Positions 55,165 to 63,471 of a stretch of 64,000 nt of DNA are shown here, one piece after another (position 1 is the stretch's first letter; each line of letters opens with the position of its first letter). Where the stretch lies: positions 4,610,850 through 4,674,849 of the forward strand of contig NZ_JACBZA010000001.1 of NCBI RefSeq assembly GCF_013408535.1, given 5' to 3'. The notes below the pieces were generated by a model that saw nothing but the letters and a program-made list of their open reading frames with translations, was not told the DNA's origin and made no database searches. This DNA comes from Actinopolymorpha cephalotaxi (lineage in GTDB: Bacteria > Actinomycetota > Actinomycetes > Propionibacteriales > Actinopolymorphaceae). The position numbers and the translations under genes were made by a program.

Positions 55165-55969
55165 CTACCCGTGCAGTGCGTCGATGGAGGTGGACGGAAG
55201 GGCGATCCAGCCCTCGGTCCTGGCGACGGAGGCGTGCTCTTCGGGCACCGGCTCGACCAGACCCTTGCCGACGGCACGCGCGGTCATGGCTGCGATCACC
55301 GCGTCGAAGGCGTCGTCCGAACGCCGGCAGAGGTCCTCGCACTTGCCGAGGCTCAGCCACGGTGCCGCGGTCAGGAGCGCGTCCACCGAGGCGCGGAGGT
55401 TGTCGACGTTCTGCGCACGCTTGTAGCCGCGGGAGGGAAGGCCCCACTTCTTCAGGGATGCCGCCGGATAGACCTCGGCCACAGCTCCCGCCCCGGAGCG
55501 ATCCACCGACTGCCCGTCCCGGGCCAGTTGCGCGAGCAGCCCCGCGCATCGCATCGCGGTGTGCCCGATGCGATCCGCGGCGACGCTCAGCGGCAACAGG
55601 CCGGTCGTGTCGTGCGTGACGATGTCTGTCGTACGCAGCGCCAGCCGGCGGCGCCCGTCCCGGCCGGCGAACTCGTGCGGGTCGGCCACGTCGCCGCGCC
55701 AGCCGGCGGCGCCCGTCCCGGCCGGCGAACTCGTGCGGGTCGGCCACGTCGCCGGCCTGATGCGCGGTGACGAACGCGACGAACGGCTCCGGCCAGCCGA
55801 ACGGGCAGTCGATGCCGGCCTTCTCCGCCTCTCGAAGACCTTCGAGGACCAGGACGTCGTCGGCGCCGAGTTCGACTCGGCGGACCGAAGCTGCCTCCGG
55901 TGACCAGTCGATCCACGCCACAGCCGTCTTCGCCGGCTCCGCAGCCAGGTCGATCCCTACGGTGAGCAC
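55165..55969 (-). pseudogene. DUF429 (RNase H-like fold, predicted nuclease) gene broken by 58-bp tandem duplication
   Basis: From GTG 55969 the frame encodes a DUF429 N-terminus (TVGIDLAAEPAKTAVAWIDW, AGIDCPFGWPEPF) up to DGRRRLA, then shifts. The rest of the family (HDTTGLLPLSVAADRIGHTAMR, AAVPAASLKKWGLP-like, RRSDDAFDAVIAAM) continues in another frame down to 55165. The shift lies exactly in the 58-bp duplication at 55638-55753. Removing one copy leaves 747 bp, a continuous 248-residue protein. The gene is therefore recently inactivated, reversibly switched, or an assembly error. Confidence 0.85.
55638..55753 (-). repeat. 58-bp perfect tandem duplication
   Basis: Copies 55638-55695 and 55696-55753 are identical. 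Because 58 is not a multiple of three, the second copy frameshifts the DUF429 gene. Confidence 0.95.
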
Positions 55970-56048
55970 CCGCCCATGCTACGGATGGCCGGCAGCGAAA
56001 GAAGACCACGCTGTCGTGCAGTCCGCCCCTGGACGCCTTAGCTCGTGG

Positions 56049-57053
56049 TCATGACCGCTTGCTCGTGGTGCGCTCCTCGGCCCACTGGCGCAGGTGGGAG
56101 GGCTCACCCGGACGCATCGCCTGGTCGATGTGGTCGATGACGTCACCGAGTTGCCCGCAGGCGCGTTCGAGTTCGGCCTGCATCCTCATGCGTTCGGTGA
56201 CGGCGACCGAGAGCAGGAGAGCGGTCAGGGCGATCGACCCGTTGAACAACTGCAGGATCGTCATCGTTTCGGACTGGTTCTTGCCGTCGAAGGCGCCGTA
56301 TCCCACCACCGCGGCGTGGATGGCCATCGCCGAAGCGAGGAGTCCCACCGGCGCCGCACCGGGTAGCTGGAAGCGCCAGGCGGCCCACACGAGCAGAGGG
56401 AATGCCACGAAGAGGACGCCCAGTGACTTCTCGGTGAACAGCATCAGCCCGAACGTGGCCACCATCAACATCACGAACTCCGCAAGCCGGGCAGCGTCGA
56501 CATAGCGGTACCGGCGCCACGAAAGCTTGACCATGGTCAGCAACAGCGGCGCGACGACCAGAACACCCATGGCATCTCCGGTCCACCAGGTCAGCCAGGT
56601 GGGGAGGAAGGTGCCGAGTGACACCACGCCGGTGGACAGCAGAAGCGTGGTCCCCACCGTGGAACTGATCAGCATGGCGGAGAGCGCGCCGAGGAACACC
56701 AGCGCCAGTGCGTCCTTCAGCCGGTCCAACTCGTTCCGGAAACCGACCCTTCGCAGCATCCAGAACGCACACAGACATGCCAGTGTCGTACCGAAAGCGG
56801 TGGGTATCGCCGCGATCAACGGTCCGGTGAACACGTTGACGATCGTGGACCCCAGCAGGATCCCCGGCCACATGTCGACCCCGAGGGTGAGCAGCGCAAC
56901 CACCGCGACCCCGGTGGGCGGCCAGAAAGGACTGGTTCCTCCCCGATCGAGCCCGATCACCAACCCGAGCTGCGATGTGAGGCAGATGGCGGCCGCCAGG
57001 GCGAGGTTCTGGAGAACGACGAGCACGTCTCGTCGAGGCTTGCGGAACTTCAT
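56049..57053 (-). CDS. MASE1-domain integral membrane sensor protein, without effector domain
   Basis: 334 residues from ATG 57053. About eight membrane helices match the MASE1 sensor (SQLGLVIGLDRGGTSPFWPPTGVAVVALLTLG, TWLTWWTGDAMGVLVVAPLLL). Usual MASE1 proteins continue into GGDEF, EAL or histidine kinase domains, but this one ends after a short helix (VAVTERMRMQAELERACGQLGDVIDHIDQAM). It may sense or transport by itself, or signal through a partner. Confidence 0.82.
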   Translation of the reverse strand: MKFRKPRRDVLVVLQNLALAAAICLTSQLGLVIGLDRGGTSPFWPPTGVAVVALLTLGVDMWPGILLGSTIVNVFTGPLIAAIPTAFGTTLACLCAFWMLRRVGFRNELDRLKDALALVFLGALSAMLISSTVGTTLLLSTGVVSLGTFLPTWLTWWTGDAMGVLVVAPLLLTMVKLSWRRYRYVDAARLAEFVMLMVATFGLMLFTEKSLGVLFVAFPLLVWAAWRFQLPGAAPVGLLASAMAIHAAVVGYGAFDGKNQSETMTILQLFNGSIALTALLLSVAVTERMRMQAELERACGQLGDVIDHIDQAMRPGEPSHLRQWAEERTTSKRS

Positions 57054-57162
57054 CGCCGTTTCACGGTACTCCTCGGTGAAGGCGGGCCCGTCAGACCACC
57101 GGTTCGGGGCCACCGGATGGGTAGGTCGGATGGCAACGCAACCGCCCGATGAAAGGGGCACT

Positions 57163-58428
57163 ATGGCGGGTACGTCGGCTGTGCGGTCCGTCCTTGCCGG
57201 GCTGAGTGACACCCGGGACTGGCAGCAGGATCTCTACCGGGATCTTCATCGACACCCCGAGCTGTCCCACCAGGAGAGGCGGACTGCCGGGAAGGTCGCC
57301 GAGCGGCTCGGCAGAGCAGGATTCGACGTACACGAAGGCGTCGGAGGAACCGGTGTCGTGGGCGTGCTGCGCAACGGCGACGGCCCGACGGTGCTGTTGC
57401 GCGCGGACATGGACGCCCTGCCGGTACGCGAAACCACCGGGCTGTCGTACGCCAGCACCGCTACGGTCGCCGACGACGGACGCGGCGAGGTACCGGTCGC
57501 CCATGCCTGCGGACACGACCTGCACGTGGCCTGCCTGCTCGGCGCCGCGACACTGCTGGCCGACGGCGCCGGGCAGTGGAACGGGACGCTGATCGCGCTG
57601 TTCCAGCCTGCCGAGGAGGCCGGAGACGGCGCCAAGGGCATGGTCGACGCCGGTCTGACACAGCTGATCCCGACACCGGACGTGGCGTTGGCCCAGCACG
57701 TGTTGCCGGCGCCGGCCGGCGTCATCGGCACCCGCTCCGGGCCCGTGCTGTCGGCCGCCGACAACGTCCGGGTCACCGTGCACGGCCACGGCGGCCACGG
57801 TTCGATGCCGCAGGCGACGGTGGATCCGGTGGTGCTGGCCGCGATGATCGTGGTCCGGCTCCAGACCGTCGTCTCTCGCGAGACGCCGCCGGACGAGACA
57901 GCGGTCCTGACGGTCGGCAGCATCCAGGCGGGGACGAAGAGCAACATCATCCCCGACTCGGCCGAACTGCTGCTCAACGTGCGCACCTACAGCGAGCAGA
58001 CCAGGCGGCGAATTCTGGACGCCGTACGCCGCATCGTCACCGCCGAGTGCGTTGCGTCCGGGTGCCCGCGGGAGCCCGACTTCGAACTGTTCGACCGCTA
58101 TCCGGTGACCAGCAACGATCCCACCGCGACCGACCGGGTGACGCGCGCCTTCACGGAGGTCTTCGGCGAGAAGGTGCAGACGATCAAGCCGCAGACCGCG
58201 AGCGAGGACTTCAGCGACATCCCTTCTGCAATGGGAGTTCCGTACACCTACTGGGGGCTCGGCGGGATCGACGAGGACAGCTACCAGCGGGCGGCCGCCG
58301 CGGGGCGCGTCAGCCAGGACATCCCGGTGAACCACTCGCCGAAGTTCGCCCCCGTCATCCAGCCCACGCTCGATGTCGGAACGTCGGCACTGGTCGTGGC
58401 CGCCATGGCCTGGCTGGCGACCGGCTGA
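57163..58428 (+). CDS. M20-family amidohydrolase (amino-acid/peptide deacylase type)
   Basis: 421 residues from ATG 57163, with AAAGGGG upstream. M20D features are present: LLRADMDALPV, HACGHDLHVA (metal site), FQPAEEAGDGAKGM, HGHGGHGSMPQATVDPV and the late TASEDFSD. It probably uses two divalent metals to deacylate N-acyl amino acids or hydrolyse a small amide. Cytoplasmic. It is 37 bp upstream of the FMN reductase gene. Confidence 0.88.
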   Translation: MAGTSAVRSVLAGLSDTRDWQQDLYRDLHRHPELSHQERRTAGKVAERLGRAGFDVHEGVGGTGVVGVLRNGDGPTVLLRADMDALPVRETTGLSYASTATVADDGRGEVPVAHACGHDLHVACLLGAATLLADGAGQWNGTLIALFQPAEEAGDGAKGMVDAGLTQLIPTPDVALAQHVLPAPAGVIGTRSGPVLSAADNVRVTVHGHGGHGSMPQATVDPVVLAAMIVVRLQTVVSRETPPDETAVLTVGSIQAGTKSNIIPDSAELLLNVRTYSEQTRRRILDAVRRIVTAECVASGCPREPDFELFDRYPVTSNDPTATDRVTRAFTEVFGEKVQTIKPQTASEDFSDIPSAMGVPYTYWGLGGIDEDSYQRAAAAGRVSQDIPVNHSPKFAPVIQPTLDVGTSALVVAAMAWLATG

Positions 58429-58465
58429 GGCCACCGGCTCACCTGCCGTCGGAAAGGAGATCAGC

Positions 58466-59035
58466 GTGAGGACGTACAGGGTCGGGTACTTCGTCGGCAG
58501 CCTCTCGTCCGCCTCCATCAACCGGATCCTCAGCAAGGCGCTGATCCGGCTGGCTCCGCGAGACCTCGAGTTCCACGAGATCCCGATCGGCAACCTGCCG
58601 CTCTACAGCCCCGACTTCGACAGTGACTTCCCGCCCGAACCGAGGGCCCTCAAGAGCGCGATCGCCGCCTCGGACGCGATCTTGTTCGTGACGCCGGAGT
58701 ACAACCGATCCATCCCGGGGCCGCTGAAGAACGCGATCGACTGGGCCTCGCGGCCCAGTGGGAACAACTCGTTCGACCACCTGCCCGCGGCCGTCATCGG
58801 GGCCTCGCCCGGCAAGATCGGGACAGCCCTGGCCCAACAGGGCCTGCGCGCTGTCCTGGGTTTCTGCAACGCCAGGCAGATGACCGCCCCGGAGGCCTAC
58901 ATCACCTTCCAGCCCGACATGTTCAGCGCCGACGGTGACGTCTCCGACGAGACCACAGCCACCTTCCTCGCCGACTACATGCGCGAGTTCCGGGTCCACA
59001 TCGAGCGTGTGCTGACCGTGATCCCGCGTCCCTGA
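58466..59035 (+). CDS. NADPH-dependent FMN reductase-like flavoprotein
   Basis: 189 residues from GTG 58466, with AAGGAGAT five bases upstream. A flavodoxin-like fold is shown by GSLSSASINRIL (FMN phosphate loop) and TPEYNRSIPGPLKNAIDW (flavin-ring loop). It probably supplies reduced flavin or reduces quinones. It follows the M20 gene on the same strand and converges with the TRIC gene (7 bp). Confidence 0.85.
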   Translation: MRTYRVGYFVGSLSSASINRILSKALIRLAPRDLEFHEIPIGNLPLYSPDFDSDFPPEPRALKSAIAASDAILFVTPEYNRSIPGPLKNAIDWASRPSGNNSFDHLPAAVIGASPGKIGTALAQQGLRAVLGFCNARQMTAPEAYITFQPDMFSADGDVSDETTATFLADYMREFRVHIERVLTVIPRP

Positions 59036-59042
59036 ACGAACC

Positions 59043-59687
59043 TCATCGTTCCGGTTCGTCGTCGGTCTGTCCTGGTGGCCGGGGCGCGTTCAGGCCGTAC
59101 CGAACACCGACCATGCGGATGGCGAAGCAGGCGACGGCCGCGCCCACGGCCGCGGGTATGCCGTAGACGCCGAAGCGGATGGTGAGAACGGTGATGGTCG
59201 CCGCCACCAGGGCCGGAATCGCGTACAGCTCACTACGAAGCACCGTCGGGATCCGCTGCAGCAGGACGTCGCGCAGCGTCCCACCCCCGACCCCGGTGAT
59301 CGCGCCCAGGATGACCGCCTGGGCAGGACCCAACCCCATGTCGAGGGCCTTGCTGGCACCGGTGACCGCGAACAGGCTGAGCCCGGCCGCATCGAAGACC
59401 ACGATCAGCCCGGACAGCCGGTGCATCCGATGGCCGAACCCGAAGGCGATCAGGCTGCCCGCGGCGGCGACGGCCAGGTAACGCCAGTCGCTGAAGGTGG
59501 CCGGCGGCAGGTAGTCGATGAGGACGTCGCGGATGATGCCGCCACCGAGTGCGGTGATCATGCCGAGGGTGACGATCCCGACAATGTCCAGCCGGGCGAC
59601 CCGTACCGCGGTCAGGGCCCCGTTGAGCGCGAACGCGAACGTTCCCGCCAGGTCCAGGGCCAGCAGCAGCGGATTCTCGGTGGTCAC
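59043..59687 (-). CDS. TRIC-type cation channel (UPF0126/YadS family)
   Basis: 214 residues with two repeats of a three-helix unit, each ending in a glycine-rich kink: TALGGGIIRDVL and TGVGGGTLRDVL. The RD that follows each kink is the family mark. Prokaryotic TRIC channels conduct K+/Na+. The start ATG is at 59687. Confidence 0.85.
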   Translation of the reverse strand: MTTENPLLLALDLAGTFAFALNGALTAVRVARLDIVGIVTLGMITALGGGIIRDVLIDYLPPATFSDWRYLAVAAAGSLIAFGFGHRMHRLSGLIVVFDAAGLSLFAVTGASKALDMGLGPAQAVILGAITGVGGGTLRDVLLQRIPTVLRSELYAIPALVAATITVLTIRFGVYGIPAAVGAAVACFAIRMVGVRYGLNAPRPPGQTDDEPER

Positions 59688-59789
59688 CGAAGAGTTCTAC
59701 ACCGGCCCGGGGGTGCCTCACGCGCGCTCGGTCGCCGCGTACGGTGAGCACCCGCCAATGCTGGGAGTCTGCCCTCGCCGGGAAGACCG

Positions 59790-61910
59790 TCAGGACGACT
59801 TCCGTTTGGCAGGGTCGGACCAGTACCACGACTCGGGGTCGTAGACCGCGGGCAGTGGGTGGGCCCAGGTGAAGGGTCCGCCGCCCTGCGCGAGCTCGGT
59901 TCGCAAGGGCACGTTGGCCAGGTCGGCGTTCTGGTAGACGATGATCGGATAGTTGGCGACCGTGCCCTGGTAGAAGAGCCCGTCGCTCAGGTGGATCTTG
60001 ATCATCTCCCACACGGCCCGGTACCGCTTCATCGTGTCCGGCTCGGTCCGCGCCGTGGCGAACAACTTCCACAGCCGGTCGATCGGTCCGCCGGATTCGG
60101 GTTTCACCCGTGGCGGGGTGCGTTTCCACGGATCGAGGTCGGCCTGCTTGCGTTCCTGCGGAGTGCCCTGGAGCTGCCACCACTGCCCGTGCAGGGGCGC
60201 CCAACGACTCGTCTCGATGGGGACGAACCACCAGGGTCCGGTGAGGTGGTCGGGGCCGTCGCCGACGTCCCACGCCGACTGGCTCATCAGCTTCCCCGTG
60301 GCCCACTGGTCCTGGAAACTGGTGGGCGGCACCGGGTTGAGGGCGACGTGGATGCCGATCTTCTCCCAGTCCCGCTTGAGCAGGTTGTTCTTGCGCTGAT
60401 GTTCTTCGGAGGCGCCCGCGGGGAAGTCGATGCTCAGCTTCAGCGGCCGGCCGTCGGGGCGTTCCCGCCAGCCGTCGCCGTCGGCGTCCACGACCCCGAG
60501 TTCGTCGAGGAGCTTCTTGGCCTTGGCCGGGTCATGAGCGACGTAGCTGTCCCGCCAACGCTCGTAGAAGCTCTGCCCCTCCTTGTTCACCTGGTACTCG
60601 ATCGCCATCGGACTGTAGGTGCCGGTGGTCTTCTCGCCGGTGTTGAAATAGATCGACTTCTGCGCCTCGGCACGATCGAAGGCATGCGACAACGCCTGTC
60701 GAAACCTGGGCTCCCGGATCAGCTTGCGGACCTGCGGATCCTGGTAGTCGTAGTTGAGGAAGAACACCGAACCCGACGCCGAACCGCTGTCCCAGAAATG
60801 AAGTTTGGTGCCGCTTCTGGACTGTGCCTGCTTCAGCCCGGCGGCGTCTCCCATCGTCAGGCCCAGGAAGTACCCGTAGGTGAAGTCGCACTCGCCCTGC
60901 TGCAACTTCAGCTTCGCAACCTGAGGATCCTGTACGGCGGTCATCGTCAGCGTGTCCACGTAGGGGAGCTGGTTGCCCGCCCGGTCCACACACCAGTAGT
61001 AGGGGTTGCGTTCCCACCGCACCGCCTGACCCTCGTCGTAGGTGCGGACCCTCCACCCGGTCAGCGTGGGGCAGTCGGGGTTGGTCAGGAAGTTCGACTT
61101 CTGGTCGTGCGCGGTCGGCCACGTCTGGCCTTTGATGCTCTTGTTGTACGCCGGATGCCAGCGCTTGAGGTAGTGCTTGGGCAGGAACCAGTCCACGCCC
61201 TGCTCGGGCGCGTTGACCAGGTTGGCGAGGTAGAGCGGCAGCAGCGGAGTCGGCGCGTCGAAGCGGAGTACGAGCGTCAGGTCGTCCGGTGCCGTGAGGC
61301 TCATGGGTGTCCCGTTCCCCGACCGCGCGGAGTCCGGGACCATGGACGGATGGTCCTTGTTCTGCACGAGGTCGTGCCACCAGTACACCGCGTCGGCGCT
61401 GGTGACCGGCTGACCGTCGGACCACCGCAGGCCCTCGCGCACGTGCAGCGTCCACTCCGAGGCGTCGTCGTTGGACGACCAGCTCTCCACCAGGCCCGGC
61501 GCGATGTCCAGGCCGTCGTTGAGCCATCGAAGCGGCGAACGTCCGTACATGTACTCGAAGCTGGACCCGTCGGTGGTGGCGGTCGTGATCAGCCGCATGT
61601 TCCCACCGTAGGAACCGGTCTGGGTCCACCGGTGCGGAATGACGTACGGGTGCTTCGGCAGCCGCTGCGCGACCGGCGGCAGCTGACCGGCACGCATCTT
61701 CTCCCGAAGCGACGGCGCCTCGTGCAGTTGCTTCGGTGGACTCAGCGGCTTCCGCACCGACCCCTTGGCCACCCGCTTCGGCGTCGGACTCGGCGCGCCG
61801 GCCTCACCGCGGTCGGTGGTGGAACAGGCTCCGAGGCTCACGCTTCCGGCCAGCACCGCGCATCCGTACAGGAAGCGGCGCCGGGCAGGGCCGGTACTCC
61901 TTGCAGACAT
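59790..61910 (-). CDS. Orphan substrate-binding lipoprotein (SBP_bac_5-like)
   Basis: 706 residues from ATG 61910. The signal ARRRFLYG ends in lipobox LGAC, followed by a linker and the SBP_bac_5 fold. Closely related to the protein at 46317 (for example LPKHPYVIPHRW against LPDHPYVLPHNW, and YFNTGEKTTGT against YFNQGTPTTGT). No permease genes are nearby. It probably feeds the same or a similar transporter. Confidence 0.88.
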   Translation of the reverse strand: MSARSTGPARRRFLYGCAVLAGSVSLGACSTTDRGEAGAPSPTPKRVAKGSVRKPLSPPKQLHEAPSLREKMRAGQLPPVAQRLPKHPYVIPHRWTQTGSYGGNMRLITTATTDGSSFEYMYGRSPLRWLNDGLDIAPGLVESWSSNDDASEWTLHVREGLRWSDGQPVTSADAVYWWHDLVQNKDHPSMVPDSARSGNGTPMSLTAPDDLTLVLRFDAPTPLLPLYLANLVNAPEQGVDWFLPKHYLKRWHPAYNKSIKGQTWPTAHDQKSNFLTNPDCPTLTGWRVRTYDEGQAVRWERNPYYWCVDRAGNQLPYVDTLTMTAVQDPQVAKLKLQQGECDFTYGYFLGLTMGDAAGLKQAQSRSGTKLHFWDSGSASGSVFFLNYDYQDPQVRKLIREPRFRQALSHAFDRAEAQKSIYFNTGEKTTGTYSPMAIEYQVNKEGQSFYERWRDSYVAHDPAKAKKLLDELGVVDADGDGWRERPDGRPLKLSIDFPAGASEEHQRKNNLLKRDWEKIGIHVALNPVPPTSFQDQWATGKLMSQSAWDVGDGPDHLTGPWWFVPIETSRWAPLHGQWWQLQGTPQERKQADLDPWKRTPPRVKPESGGPIDRLWKLFATARTEPDTMKRYRAVWEMIKIHLSDGLFYQGTVANYPIIVYQNADLANVPLRTELAQGGGPFTWAHPLPAVYDPESWYWSDPAKRKSS

Positions 61911-62055
61911 GCTGCGAACACAAGCACACCGGCCGCGACCACCGCCACCTCACGTCGGGCACCGGTCGCGGCCGGTCCCGGCCTCATCTCACCTGGACGC
62001 GGCGATCCCAGATCCGTCTCGGTGCGGATGGTGGAACAGCGCAGGACGGAGTTGG

Positions 62056-62862
62056 TCAGTAGCGGAGGAAGACCGCGCGCTCGCGGAGGCCGTCGACGAT
62101 CGGCGCCGGCAGGCTGGTGTAGGCGCCGAGCTCGGCCACTCCACCGAACCCGCCCGCCGCTTCGCGGGCACGGACGATCTCCTCGGCGTACTCCGGAAGC
62201 AGCTCCAGCATGTCAACCATCGCTTGCGCGCTCGCGTGGTTGACATCGACCAGGCCGCCGTCGTCGTACGCACGGTTCGGCAGGTCGGGGCGCCCGATCC
62301 GAAGCTCACGTGCCATCCCGGGATCCTTCTCCACCAACGTGCGGGCCTCCGCCCGCCGAGCCCGCGCGTGCTCCACCTGCGCGACGGCCGCCATGGAGTG
62401 CCAGTCGGACGCGCCGACCTGGCCGCGGCGGCCGGTGTCCCCGAACACCTCACGCCGCAGCCGGAACGACTGGATGGAACCCGCGATCATCGCGGCCAGC
62501 AGGAGCGTGAAGGCCGGTCCGTAGAAGTACGAGTCGGTCGAGTCCGAGTCGGGCCCTGCCGGGGCGAGCATGATCAGGAGGAACGCCAGTGTCGTCGCGG
62601 CACCGGTGGCGAGCGTCCAGTACAGCAACGCCTTCCGCCGCAGGTTTGTCCAGGCATGCAGCACTGGTACCCAGCTGAGGAGGCCGAACAGGTAGATCGG
62701 CAGCAGTGCCCACAGCCAGCTACCCACGACCACGTACCACGCGGTCCTGGCCGGCAGCGCCGGCTCCTGGCCGGGGGCCGGTGAGTCAGTCGAGTACACC
62801 GAACTTCCTGTCGTGTTGATGTGGCCCAGCGGCTGCGGCCGGGCAGAGGTCGATCTCGGCAC
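62056..62862 (-). CDS. Membrane protein with C-terminal helix-hairpin-helix domain
   Basis: 268 residues (GTG 62862, start uncertain). Three membrane helices (about 42-65, 75-100, 112-135) are followed by a cytoplasmic coiled region (VEHARARRAEARTL) and a helix-hairpin-helix segment (LVDVNHASAQAMVDMLELLPEYAEEIVRAREAAGGF) like that of ComEA. The HhH part could bind DNA at the membrane or mediate protein contacts. Confidence 0.7.
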   Translation of the reverse strand: MPRSTSARPQPLGHINTTGSSVYSTDSPAPGQEPALPARTAWYVVVGSWLWALLPIYLFGLLSWVPVLHAWTNLRRKALLYWTLATGAATTLAFLLIMLAPAGPDSDSTDSYFYGPAFTLLLAAMIAGSIQSFRLRREVFGDTGRRGQVGASDWHSMAAVAQVEHARARRAEARTLVEKDPGMARELRIGRPDLPNRAYDDGGLVDVNHASAQAMVDMLELLPEYAEEIVRAREAAGGFGGVAELGAYTSLPAPIVDGLRERAVFLRY

Positions 62863-62927
62863 AGTATGACGTCGACGCCAGGTCAGCGCATCCGCATCAA
62901 CCTGCCGTGAAACCGGGGCCGAGGGCG

Positions 62928-63380
62928 TCAGTTCGCCGCGCCGGGTCCGGGAAGCAGGTCGATGTCGTCTGCGTGCATCGGCTCGCCGCAGTGTGCGCAG
63001 CGCAGGTCGACGTGGCTGATCTCACCGCACGCGTGGTGGCGGTAGAGCACCGGCGGTCCGGCCTTTCCGGCAAGCCACTTGTCGCCCCAGCCCACCATCA
63101 CCATCAGCAGGTCGAAGAGTTCGGCGCCCTTCTCGGTCAGGACGTACTCGTACCGCGGTCGCGCGTCGTAGGGCCGGCGCTCGAGTACGCCATGGTCGAC
63201 GAGGTGGTTCAGTCGTTCGGTCAGGACCTTGCGCGAGATCCCGAGGTCGGCCTGGATCTGCTCGAATCTGGTGAACCCGACGTAGACGTCCCGCAGCACC
63301 AGTGGCGACCAGGGCTCGCCGATGACGTCGAGCGTGCGCGCGATCGAGCACGCCATCTCACCGAAGTCCGTCCGTTGCAT
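62928..63380 (-). CDS. HxlR-family transcriptional regulator
   Basis: 150 residues from ATG 63380. A winged-helix HxlR domain is seen (CSIARTLDVIGEPWSPLVLRDVYVGFTRFEQIQADLGISRKVLTERLNHLVDHGVLERRPY). The C-terminus adds two CxxC-like pairs, HHACGEISHVDLRCAHCGEPM, that could bind zinc. It is divergent from the reductase gene at 63472 and probably regulates it. Confidence 0.85.
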   Translation of the reverse strand: MQRTDFGEMACSIARTLDVIGEPWSPLVLRDVYVGFTRFEQIQADLGISRKVLTERLNHLVDHGVLERRPYDARPRYEYVLTEKGAELFDLLMVMVGWGDKWLAGKAGPPVLYRHHACGEISHVDLRCAHCGEPMHADDIDLLPGPGAAN

Positions 63381-63402
63381 GACGACAATCTAGCACTTCG
63401 GG

Positions 63403-63417
63403 GTTCCCTCAGGGAAC
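63403..63417. promoter_or_regulatory. Palindrome in HxlR/reductase promoter region
   Basis: GTTCCC-TCA-GGGAAC, a perfect 6-bp-arm palindrome in the 91-bp gap between the divergent genes. Likely HxlR operator. Confidence 0.5.
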
Positions 63418-63471
63418 TCTGAGCTGCTATGGTCCTCTGAGTCTCCTGAAGGAACCGAGGAAGGAAACACC

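Noticed and set aside
55638-55753. CRISPR-like repeat
   Set aside because: Two adjacent copies without spacers; it is a simple tandem duplication in a coding gene.
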